From: Rhynochetos jubatus
Taxonomy: Eukaryota; Chordata; Aves; Eurypygiformes; Rhynochetidae
Direction of reading: 5' to 3'
Assembly (NCBI GenBank): GCA_027574665.1
Contig: CM050676.1
Coordinates: 4,950,157 to 5,014,156 of the forward strand
DNA length: 64,000 bases
Each line of letters starts with the position of its first letter. The first letter of the stretch is position 1. Positions 1-11,400 of the stretch are shown here, in pieces. Both the position numbers and the translations under genes were made by a program. Below the pieces are notes generated by a model, which searched no databases, was not told the origin of the DNA, and saw only the letters and a list, made by a program, of their open reading frames with translations.

Positions 1-2859
1 GCACAGCACCTCACAGGGCCGGGTCCTGAGGAAACGAGCCACCCTGCCATCACATAATCAGCATTTTGGTGCGCAGCATCTTTCTGGAATTCTTTGTGAA
101 CATTTTCTTCTAGCCAACCCCTTTCCCTGACTTGCTGTCTGGAGCCTTTGTGTGGTGGATTTGTTTGTTTATTTTTTGCTTAGCTTCCCCTTTCTCTTAC
201 CAAAGAGTTCAGCACCATCTGATGTTTCTTTACAGGATGGGCCACTTTCACAGACTCCGTGTCGGGAAGGCGAGTTGGACGGCGTGCCTTGTTTTCCTTC
301 AGTTCCTATTGTGCTTGGATCAGTCAACCTTAGGGACGAGGAAGTGCGCAGTACAGCTCAGCTTTTGTAACTCGTAATTTCGTTTGGAAATGTTATCAAA
401 ACAAACAGATGCCAGCAGGATGAGCATTAAGACCTGTGCAGAATCTGCTCTGTCAGAAACGAGTTCAGAGTCAGTTTTGCCTGCCTAAACATTTTGCCCA
501 GCAGCTCATTAAAATGGATATATTCAAAGGAGAATTTTTCCCCCCCGATTAGATCATTCCTGTGATAAGAGCATTAACGAGCTTATTGTCCCATAAATAA
601 AATGAGCGAGCCTCGAGGGCAGGGAAGGTTATTTAGCCTGCAATAAGTTATATCCCGCACTCGTCCTTTGGAGAGTTGTGAGCAAGGGTACCAGTTTGCC
701 TCTTTGCTGTAGCTGAGAGCAAGCCCAAGAACAGCCTTGGCTGAATCGGCAACGTGGGATTTCTTCCAGCTGTGTGTTTGTGCTGCACGTTGCTTTATTT
801 TGGGTATAAACCCTGTGGATTCAGTGCTTATCAAAGTCACTGGCTGGAGGTCACCTGGAACGGTGCCCTTGGGGTGCGGTAGGAGGGACAGGAGAGGTCT
901 AGACCTGGTAGCAGTCACTTTGCCAGTCTGTTTACTTGAGCTCCGTGCGGCCTTGTGCCTTTGCCCGTGAGCTACCCGTGTTTGAACCAATATTTACTCA
1001 CGGCTCTGTGTACCCAGACAGTCAGCAATCCCTCTGAGTGAGAGTGGAGTTGGAACCAGCCATCAGGCCAGCTTAGCAGCTCAGCTTGTTTACATTTTTT
1101 TTTAAAGTACTCTTGAATTTCAGGCTGGTTAAAGGTGGCAGCTTGACAGCTCTGGTGAGCCTTTACCCATGCAGCAGGTAGAGCGATGGCAATGCAGGCT
1201 TCCCCTGCAGCATACTCCCTTCAACCTGCCCACTCGCTCTGCCTCTTCAGCCGGGAAAGCCCGGCAGCGGATGAGGAGCAGACCCCTGACCTGCACAGGC
1301 CTTGGCGTCTCCTCACCACTTGCTCTGTAAGCGAAAACTGGAATCCAAAGGCAACTGGTGCTGTAGTCATGTTCATAAGGGATTGACAGCAAACTGCTGT
1401 CAAATAAGCCACCAGGTTGTCAACCCACGTAGGAGCGGAGGCTTTATAATGAAGGCAGCTCTATTTTAACTGCTAGAATTTTCCAGTTTTCCTAAAGATT
1501 TTTATTTATGAAGCTGTTCTAGGTACAAATTAACTTACCCTGCCTCCTGTTCGTTATTAACTCTAGCAGAAGGTGAGATTTGAAGGGTTCATTGCTTACC
1601 CTGCTGGAAAGGGGGTGACTCGGTGCAAAGCACTGCAATGTTTTCCAGTAGCGCTTCCAAGAGCATCACAATGCCTATCCCTGTTTCCAAAGTATCCAGG
1701 CTTTAGGGGAACGGTTTATTCCTGCGTGTCTGGCTGTGTGTAAGCCCAGTTGTCTCACACAGGTACAGTAACTCCACCCACGGGGCTTCCCGCTGCAGGG
1801 ACAGGGTAGCGTCAACTTTGGGGAGTGCAAAAGCGTGCTTCTACACAGAGCTGGGCATGTGCTCCCAACTCTTAAGACCAACAGATTTCCAAAGGTGCCA
1901 GAAGATAAAGAGGTGGCATAAAGAAGGCAAGAAACCTTGAAATTACTGTTCTGGGTCGGACTGATGACCTTGTTAGGTTTCCTACTTAGAGTGACTTTTA
2001 CCAAGTACTTCAGATGACGGTCTGAAAACCTGCTTCATGGGTGTATGCAAAGACAGGGAGCACTTGTGATTACAGAACACAAACTTTCTGGACAGGAATG
2101 GAGAATTAGTTGTGAAATTTGTTTTTTGGATATTTTCGCTACTGAAGCTGTTACTCTCTGTTGCTCAGGACAGCTGATCTGATCCCCATATAAATGTTCA
2201 TTCTTTCTTGGATCACTGAATTTCCATTTTGGATTGCCCAGTGGGTATGTCCTTTCAAATTGCAATACAGATTGTAATGGTGCCCTGCCTTTCGGTGCTT
2301 CACCCGGATGTTTGTCCTACAGCACGTGAATTTCTTAGCTCACGGTTCCTTATTCCCAATGACATTTCCATGCAATGTTTGTTTGGCTTCACACACAGGC
2401 TTATCCTCGATCGCTGCGTGCCAGCCATCAGGCAGCAGTGGAAGCCAAAGATCATATACTATCCATCCAACTGTGCAGTCTCAGCCTGTCTTCAGACTCA
2501 TTGAGCTCATTAGGGAGGAAAATGTAATCAGCCATCCTTCATGGAACAGGATGTGACAGGAAGCAATGCGAGTCAGCAGGTCAGTCCTCAACAGCTGTCA
2601 GAACAATGTGCACAGTACGGCAGCTCTGTAGTTCTGCTAAATCAAGTTATGGGCTTAATGGGCTGGAGTACGCACATTAAAAGTGATCCCTGCAGAGATC
2701 AGAGTGTGTCACGGTGGCAGCAGCGGATCCTACACCATCCTTGTGATTGCTTGTATTGATTGGACAGTGAAAATAGGACCCGTGGTTTACTTGTTCAAGC
2801 TTCCAATGCTACCTCTCAGTCCTTCCAGCCCTCATGCTCCCTTCAGAGGCTGTAACTTA
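1..2859. other. Gene-free stretch, no recognised element
   Basis: I see no exon with conserved-looking protein, no RNA gene and no clear repeat here. The open frames are short, overlap on both strands and lack family resemblance. By synteny with human 19p13.3 the next gene to the left should be OAZ1, but none of its coding sequence is recognisable in the window. Confidence 0.5.
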
Positions 2860-2965
2860 CTGCACTTGTGTCACTGCGGGTTGGGAAACTGAGGCAGGAA
2901 GAAAGGACCGGCCTCAAGCTGTACAGAGGCAGAGCTGAGACGGGAACTGAAGAGGTCACATGCCT
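2860..2965. repeat. MIR-like SINE relic (tentative)
   Basis: A run around 2,885-2,945 (gggaaactgaggcagg, then ctcaagctgtacagaggcagagctgagacgg) follows the order of the MIR/CORE-SINE body: the 'GAAACTGAGGC' block, then the 'CAAGGTCACACAG' block, then 'GGCAGAGCTGGGA'. It is heavily diverged and fragmentary. MIR-type relics are known in all amniotes, including birds. A RepeatMasker search would decide; no match would refute it. Confidence 0.4.
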
Positions 2966-3929
2966 CTGCTCCCTTCAGGCTGCCTCCTGGGACCTCAAAT
3001 CCTATGAGACGAGGGGGTTTAGGGCACTTTCAAAGGTCTAGTTACCTCAAAGAACCTTTGAAATAAAGAAAATATTCTCTTGGGCATAAATTATCAGTCC
3101 TTATCCTGTCTCAACTCTCGTTGATAATCCTCTTTGTTGCCTCTAAAAATATTTATGGGAGATTTTTCTTTGGCAGTGATAGTCATGTTTCATTCTCTTT
3201 TCTATTATACTGGGCTTTTTTTCAATGGTTTCCTGATGTCTTGCTGTTTGGTATTGTTGGGTTTATGGATTGCGGTTTTAAGATTTTAAATGGGTTCAGA
3301 AATACTCTTGCTTGTGGTAACTGGATACTTTTCCCCATCAACTGTTACAGCAGTGGCCACAAGATATCAATATGTAGAAAACTGTATTTGTTTTTATTTT
3401 AGCGTTCTCATGGTGATGTCAATTGACATCACACCCACCCTGGGCCCCTGCGCAGCTCTGACCACCATCACTGCAGCTTGTGTCTTGTCAAGCAACGCCA
3501 ACACGATGGCTGTGAAACCTCACTGCTTTTGCATCACCACTCTCAGTGGCCCTGGGACTTTTAAAACTCTGAATTTTAACAACAAGCCTTTCCTGAGCCT
3601 TGCAAGCAAAGCAATGCAAATAAAGTTTAATAATATATAAGGCTTGATGGAGCCTTTATCTTTCCAGTTCAGACTGTAATACCGTAGGCTGGGATCGAGG
3701 TGTTCAGATCTGCTTTAGGACTGGTGGCTCCGGGTCGCTGTGGGATGTGGAGGGTCCATTGAGTTTGTGCTGGCAGCATCAGCAGTTCTGCATCCAGCCT
3801 TGAACAGAATGATCAGAGAGGCCCATGTCACCTTCACCTTGGTGCTGAGCTTTGTGTCACAGACAATAATAGTTGCCATTTCCCAAGGTCATGCTCCTGC
3901 CTCAAAAAAGGATTAGCTTTTCAGGAATG
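2966..3929. other. Gene-free stretch
   Basis: Nothing is recognised here. A 93-codon frame at 3,121-3,402 is rich in aromatic and hydrophobic residues only because the DNA is T-rich. It has no splice signals or family resemblance. Confidence 0.45.
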
Positions 3930-4255
3930 ATTCCTGATGAATGTGTCTAACCTGTTTGTAAAACCCTTTGGTGACAGGGAGGCCAACATTTCCCAAGACA
4001 ATCCTTTCCAATGCTTTTCTGTCTTTACTACTACAAGGTATTTGGGCCTTTCCTCCTTAAATTCATGACTGCTATTCAGCTTTCTGTTAGAAGCAGACGA
4101 CAGTTTCTCTTCAGTCTCTCCTTACTGTATTCATACAGGACACGTTCAATCTCTTTTTTCCTTGGCTAAAATACTTCTCACAGCAGTTCTGATGAGACCT
4201 TTTTTCCATGACCTCCAGGTATAACAGCTGTGACACATTTGTTTGCAGGAAATTG
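3930..4255 (-). repeat. Ancient CR1 LINE 3' fragment (diverged)
   Basis: From about 3,945 the DNA follows the reverse complement of the CR1 3' region as seen in reptile genomes: tctaacctgtttgtaaaa, then a block like 'TGACGGAGATTCCACA', then ttccaatgctttt and gggcctttcctccttaaat. It is far more diverged than the CR1 at 42.4 kb, so it is probably a relic from before the bird radiation. The ends are approximate. Confidence 0.55.
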
Positions 4256-4569
4256 TAAGATTACGAAAAACAAGCTGTTCTTAATTTTCCTTGAAAATAA
4301 GCTATTGTTGTAGCTCTCCAAGATCCGTGCTCATTACAGTTCTTTAAAAAGTTACCAATCTCAAGGCACACGCTATTCAAGGGAAGTCAGCTCATGTGTC
4401 GTCTTTGATTGACTTTTCATCTGGGAAGATTTCAAGAGCCCTTGGCACAGCTTTATGAGGACATTGAGCACTGAGACTTCCCCATACTGTAAGGATTAGC
4501 TTCCCAGTTTGAGACCTACATGTGGGATGTCTTTACTGATGGAGGCACAGGGCTAGGAGAGACCTTCCA

Positions 4570-4985
4570 AGTCAAATCCAGATCTGCTGTCCATGTGTGG
4601 TCCTAGGATCCTGTTCATAAAGGTACGGTGCTCCACCCTCACAGCCTCCAGTGTGTCCCCTGCAAGGCCATTCCATAAGCTGAGTGCTCTAAGAGTTATG
4701 AAGCTCCTTCTTAATCCAAGTTATATTTATTTGTGGCCATTTTTTTCCCAATTGGTTTCACGCCAACATTGTCCTTATGCTGAAATAGGCGGCTCAGCTC
4801 TCTTGGGTGCTTTCATGTGTAGCAATCCTACCCCTTCTGGCCTTTGTTTTGTTAGGCTAAGCAAACTGAGATCGTCTTCTGTAAAAGCTTCCTTTCTCCT
4901 TCTTAGGCTTCTTGTCAAGGAAGTCTCTCAGCCATCCAAAATCTTTCCCACACAAGCTGTATATGTAAAACATCTCCCCACGACC
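4570..4985 (-). repeat. Ancient CR1/L3-type LINE fragment
   Basis: The stretch matches, in order, phrases of an old amniote CR1 family: tgttcataaa; ctccaccctc; ccattccataagc; cgccaacattgtcctta followed by a 'CTTAAATAGCTC'-like block; and tgttttgttaggctaagc. The match spans about 400 bp, which makes chance unlikely. It carries no intact coding frame. Orientation is inferred from the order of these 3'-end blocks. Confidence 0.68.
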
Positions 4986-7900
4986 ACCTAAGTGCCATCA
5001 CCTCTTAGGTAAAACCCAACTATTTATAAATGCATTTTCTGGATGTTGGAAAAGGAGCTAAAAAAGCACACCCACCCAAGCAGAACAAGAAGTGAAAAGC
5101 TTGGCACACCTACCTGGAGTGGGTATAATTCAACAAAGGTGCTAGGGCTTCAGCTGTTGTTCTTCAGGAAAGGGCTGTTGGAGCCTCATCACTGGATCCT
5201 GTGATTCATTTGGGTCTCTGCTTTGATGTTTTGTTGAAAGCCACCTTCAGTGGTCTGGCAGAGGGATACAAACCGGCATTGGTCTGAACCACTGGCTCGG
5301 TAGTATCTAGGTGGAAGGAGTTTGGCACAACCTTACTCTTCTGCACCACAAAAATGTTGCTTGGAGATCTCCCACCAGTCTGGGCCTGAGTCTGTTTAGC
5401 GCCTATGTCCTGATCTTTGATAAGAAACTAAGAAAATTTTTTTGGTGAAAACTGGTTGCTTTTCATCTTTCTTCTCACTCAGAGCTAGAGGTCCTCTTGA
5501 CATGGTTCCCCCAAGACTGGGGGTATTGCCCCTCAGCCCTGCTCCCAGCGAGCAGCAGGTTTCTGAGGAGGGTGGGTTCAGTAGGCACCACTCAGGGAAG
5601 AGAGACAACAGGAGCTCAGAAACTATTCTGTGACTTGATGTGCAAGAGCAGCAAAACTGCCAGCCACAAACTTGCACCCTGGTGCCAGAGATGGATATTT
5701 AAAAGCTCTTTTAGTTGCAAAGGCTGGAGCTCTTATTTTGGGCAGATCTGTGCTATAAAATCCAGTTGTGCTTTTCACAGCTGTGTATAGGTTTGACACC
5801 TGGGCAGGGGGCATCTAAGGGCTCAAACCCTGTCCTCCTTCCTCCTGTGGGAGCTGCAGATGATGCTCAGAGCTGAGAAACTCCTTGCCGGTGACTGAAG
5901 TATGTTCCTTCATCTGAAAGGGGTGGGGATGGGAAGGGAATCAGGGACAAAAAGGAGAAAGGATCGTGGCAAAGCTTTGCTTGACTTGGGGATTGCTCTG
6001 CTATGTTTCAGAGTTGGGCCCTACTCCCCAGTCTCATGTCCCCAGCCCCAGCCATGTTCAGCCCCCCTTGGGCTGTGCTGTTAGGGAGACAGTGCTGAGG
6101 ATGCCCATATCCCCTTGCTCCCCTCTAAAGCCTCTCAGCACAAACAAGGTACCAGCATCCGTCCTCAGCACAAGTGTGCACTCTCCTTGCAGGGAGCCGT
6201 CCCACTGCTGGCTGGTGTTGGCACAGAGGATGGGGAAGATGGTCTTCATGTCTGTAGGGTAGTTGGAGACCCTGTGTCAGGGGTGGGGCTGGATGCCAGT
6301 ACAAGCCAGGCCGGCAGCACAAGGCTGAAGCAAGCACTGCTGCGAAGTGATGTGGCCTCCTTCCTCCCCCAGCCTCACATCTACGTGCAGGAACAGTGGT
6401 GCCACACCAGCAGCATTGAGCAGTGCTTCACCCTAACCCCACGTGCTCATTTTCTCTGTGCCAAAGCTGCCCCTTCCCCTCTCCCTTCCCCAAACCAGCC
6501 CACGTACCTGGGCCAGGTTGAGGCTGCATTGGGGCTGAGTAAGGGTGACTCAGAGCTGGTTCAGCCACCCCCTGCCCGCACAGGGAGAGGAGCTGGAGCG
6601 GGTCCCACCTCGTGGCATTAACATCTCTTCCCCCACTCCTCCTCCCTGTCACCCCGCACCTCGACTCCTCACCACTGGCGGCTGGAGCAAGACTGAACTG
6701 GTCTCTGCATGTATATTGCCTTTGTCTGGTGTGGATGAACGTAAACTGCTGGAGGGAAGCATTTTAACGATGAAAACCATGCCGGGCTCAATTGTTCCCT
6801 GCATCCATGGAAAATTACTCCTGCTCACTCTCTCCTTTGCTTCAGCAGCTCCAAAACATGCTTGTATGGGAAGGGCAAGGAGGAGGGAGGTGTATGTGCC
6901 TGTAGGGTCAGAGCCACTGCCTTTTTTTGTCTCCCCTGCCTCTAAATGATTTATTCTGAAAGACTCTTGCCTTAGTGTCATTGGGAAAAACACACAGCAA
7001 TCAGAAAGCGTTTTGGGGCCAGCCATTTAAATGTCACTGGAAAAAGAATGGAAAGAAATTAATCCCTGACATGCCAGCGATGCGGCCCCATCCCCCATCC
7101 CTCCCTCCCCTTTCCATCTGGCACAAGCAAAAACAGATGGGAGAGGTGGCTGTGGCGGGGCCGTGGCAGAGGGTGCTGCTCCCACTGCCCATGTGGCTCT
7201 GGTTCATCACTGCTGGTCCTGAGCACCCACAGGCACGAGCCCCCCTGTTGGTGGGGGCACTGCCCTGGGCAGGGCAGGGGAACGGGCAGGGGCATAGGTA
7301 CACGCTGCAGCACAGGGTGACACAGTGACCGTGAGCATCACTATGGTGCTCGGGCTGCCAGTCACTGTCCCATGAACCCACCACGGGAGATCTGTGGGTC
7401 TGTCCATCCATCCGTCCCCTTCATGGCTCCTATCCTTCGGGGCTGACCAGTCACTCTCCTCTTGCGTCTTCCCACAGATTTGCTTTGCCACATTGCTCCA
7501 TTTTTCTTTTTTCACCTTTTTCAACCCCTGCCTATTTTACCCAAAATTCTGAGTCATTTGCTTGTCCTCATCCTTGATTCTTTTCCTTCTCCCTTTTGTA
7601 TTTCCCCCCCTCCCTGCATTCCCAGCACTGCCCATCTTCCTCTTTGTCTCTCACTGTCATCATGTTTTCTTTGTGGTCCTGACAACAACATTCTCAGGTA
7701 TAAGAAAAGGAAAATCCCAGTGATACACGGCTGCAAGGCTTTGTTAGCCATCAGGGCTGACCAGGTTAGGGTTTATTTATTCCCTGCGCAAACCATGCCT
7801 TCCCTCACTGCTCTGCGTTACCCCTGCACTCCCTCCCCCAGCCGATCCCCAGTGCTGTGAGAGGCACCAGCTGCCTTCAGTTCTCTGCACTGAAGGATGG

Positions 7901-8359
7901 AGGGGGGAAGGCTCAGGGCAGAAGCCTTCCTAGGAGCTGGCTCTGTGCTGGGCCTGGATTTGTCCCCAAAACCCAAGGAAGACAGGGAGCAGATGTTGCA
8001 GGTCGGCTGAGCAATCGCTGCCGTAGCCAGTCACAAGTGCTGAGCGCCCAAAGGAGGAAGGCAGCGGCATGGATGATGTATTGTGAAAGGGATTAGGCTA
8101 AATTAATGGAAATTATAGGCTGGGTGTTGAGGATGATTTCTGGTTGTGGGATGTGGCAAGCAGTGGATTGTAGCCCAAGATGTGGAGCACAAAAAAACGT
8201 TGTCTGGATGCTGGAAGCTGAACTGAACAAAGCTCTGGAAGATAACTGTTGGATAGTTGGGGACAATGGATTTAGGATTAAACCTTGCAACAAAAATGCC
8301 AAGTACTCTAGTAAACTCATCTAGGATCTTCTACAACCCATCTTAATGAATTTATTTAC
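4986..8359. other. Gene-free stretch
   Basis: Low-to-moderate GC intergenic DNA. Many frames of 60-170 codons are open, but they overlap on both strands, are low in complexity (Pro/Ser/Cys-rich) and show no domain. No repeat or RNA gene is recognised. Confidence 0.45.
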
Positions 8360-8470
8360 CCTTCTGTGCTGTGGGGAGCATGACAAATATTATTCCCTCT
8401 ATTTATAGAAAGGGAAGCTGCAGTACTGCGAGGCGGTGGGATTGTCGCCGGTCAGAGCCTGCAGCCAGTC
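8360..8470. repeat. MIR-like SINE relic (weak)
   Basis: The run tattattccctctatttat followed by agaaagggaagctgcag (8,388-8,424) resembles the MIR block 'TATTATCCCCATTTTACAGATGAGGAAACTGAGG'. The flanks are too diverged to follow further. Confidence 0.3.
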
Positions 8471-11400
8471 GAGGCTCGGTGCTTGGCCTCAGTCAGCCTG
8501 TGGCTCTGCCCCAGAGCCTTGAGCATGATTTCTCCAGTCTGTGCACTTCTGCCCCATCCTGGTGCAGGAACGCAATGAGCTGCCCTGACAGGCTGATCTT
8601 CACTCACACACAGCGTGAGCTGGTGCTTATCTTCAAACATTCCCCTTGCATAGGTGTTCCTGGCACCTGCAACACTTTTTGCACCCAAGAGTCTTGGGTT
8701 GGGCTTTTTTGCATATATTTTTGCCATTTTGATTTGTTTTCTGCTTTGAAATCCCTCTTGTGCACCTGGAGTCTTTGTGAAACTCAGCAAGAGCCATCTT
8801 CCCAAGGCAGGGAGGGAACAGGAGGCAGGCTGGGTTCCAGCCCGGGGTACTTGGCTGTGCCGCTGCAGCCTGGGGCTGCCATGGGATGCTTCAGGGACAT
8901 GACATGAGACACCTGATAGCTGCTGCAGTTCCTTTCACTCTCTAGTACCCAAACTCAGATTTGTTGCAAAATCCTGATTCCCACAGGGACTGAGGGAAGG
9001 AAGGAAGCTGAAGGGATCTCCTGGTACAATCAGGGAACTACTCCTGTCATTCCCGTCTATTTGTTCACCCTTTTTTCCCCAAGACCTTGAGCTGTTTCAG
9101 CTTCCTCTACCCTGCCCGGGCCTGGACAGGACAGCAGAGAGCGATATTTAAAGCGCTTGTGAAACTGCAGCTGAACTCTAGTAGCTCTGCAATGACCTCC
9201 TCTCCCTTGGTTTTGAATTCTTCGCCTCCCTCTTTTCCACATAAGTGGAGAGCTGCTCTATTTAAGGACTGCTGGACACCCCATCAAAGGCGTCTCCAGC
9301 AACAGGTTTCTGAGGCTCTTACGTATTGCACACGGTCCCAATTCACCGACTTGCTCATGGTTGCTAAAAAGGCACCGGAAGGATGGTGTGGGGAGACAGG
9401 GCTGCAGCCAAGCTCATCTTAGGTGTGGCTCCCAAGCCTGTGTCTTTTGAAAGCAGTTGCTTACTGCAGCCTCCCCGCTGCCTTCCCCACAAACCCAGCA
9501 GCCTCTCCCTTCTTGGTATTGGAAATTATTTCACTCAGAAATCAAGAATCATGCAACTGAGGTCATGGGACCAGTTAGTTACATGAAGGGAAGCAATCCC
9601 ACAGCATTTTTTCCATATGAATAATACAGAGAATCCCTTTTTGGGCACACGTTGCATCCCGCCGTGGGCATGGCTATACTGAGAAGCATGCACAGGGCAA
9701 GAAATTTTTCCCCAGGGAAACTGGAGAAATGTTCTTCAGCAGCGGGTGGGGTGCAGGGTGCTGGTACTGCTGTAAATCCAAAGTAACTCTATCAGTTTCA
9801 CTGGAGTTAGACCAGAAGTTATGTCCATGTCGCTGACATGGCAGCCTTGACAGTTTGTCATCTAGGGTTAGAAGCCTGAAGGACACTTGTAATTTAAGCC
9901 AATGGGGAATTTCATGGCTGTGTAAGACTGGTGACCTTCATGCCAGGAGGCAGAAACCAGGGTAGTAGCAAAAAGAGCAGCTGGAGCAGGGCATAGGTTA
10001 GATCCTCCCATCCTGTGCTCAGGAGTTTGTTCGCTGTTTTATCACTACACCTCCACCTTCATCTCATTTAATTTGTACATCACCCCCTCTTTGTATAGCC
10101 GCTGTATCCCAAATTGGCAAAAGTTACACAACTTTACCACTTATGCCATTTTTTGGCCTGTTTATGTCCCGTAAATTAAGTCAATGATGAGTTTGGCATG
10201 GGATCTGGAAGTCTTTCACAGCAGGATCAGTCTCTCCCCTTTAATTAAACATTACAGGTTCCTCATGAATCATACTTCATGCTGTTACACTTTTATGAAA
10301 AGCCTTAACATAGTAATTTATGGGAAATCTGTTTTGATGTGCAGATCTGGGCCCCACTTCTAACCTTGGACACAATTGCAAAGCTCCTGTAAATCATCTG
10401 ACTTGCTGGATTGCGCCTACCCTGCAAGCCAGTGAGCACAGCCGGGCTGAGCAGGCGTGCAGCGCCACGGCCGGCCGACCGGCTTGCTGAACTTGGGCTC
10501 TCAAACCTAAACTTGGGCTCTCAAGTCCAAGAGCACAGACCCTGCCTCCAAGTGAGCTTTTAAACCCTTTTCCAACGCATGTCTTGACTTGGCTCCTACC
10601 GCATCCTGTGGCAATGAGATCCATGACTCCCTTAGGTGTCTGTGCAGACCTTTCCTGGTTTTCAACCTGTTGCTTGCTAATCATATCTGGGACCCCAATT
10701 TTTGTGCTCTGTGAATTGAAGAGTGACTGCTCCCTCTCTGGAGCGCTTTCGGGTTTTTGTTTCTCTTCCAAGCTGACATTTTCCTCTCTTCAGTCTTTCC
10801 TCGTGTGGAAGCTCTGCCGTCTGCACCATCTGCTCCCACATCCAGCCCTTTTTCTCGCTTGTGTCTTTTTGGAGGTGACCAGAGCCACCGGCGGTGGTCG
10901 AGACATGGGTGCACAGGTGATTTCTGCGAACACAGGATGGGTTTAGTAGCATCATCTCCGCACCACTCACAGCAATTCCCTAGGGTGCCTTTTACTGTCA
11001 TAAGCCCTGAGTAGACATTTGCACACTTACATCCTCAGTGCCTGGAAGATCTCTGCGTGGCGCTAGCTCATTTACAGCCTGTTATTGCAGATGGGTTATT
11101 GCTTTTAAAGAACCAAAGTGTATGTGATCATGCTAACTGGCACCTTACCCCTTTTTCTAATAACTGTAGAAAGCACTGACCAGCAACAAATAAACTGGCA
11201 GGAGGGATAAATGTCCTCAGGATAGATGTTTTTTCTGGTTTGAGTCAAAGAGGGAGATGCAGGTTCACACATCTGTGCATGGGCAGGCAGCAGAGCTCTG
11301 CCATGCAGCACCCATGCTGTGCAGCACCCATGCAGGCAGCAAGGCTGTGCCTGCCCACCAGCTCTCCTGCGTTCACCCCAGCCAGGGCACCCTGCTTGTG

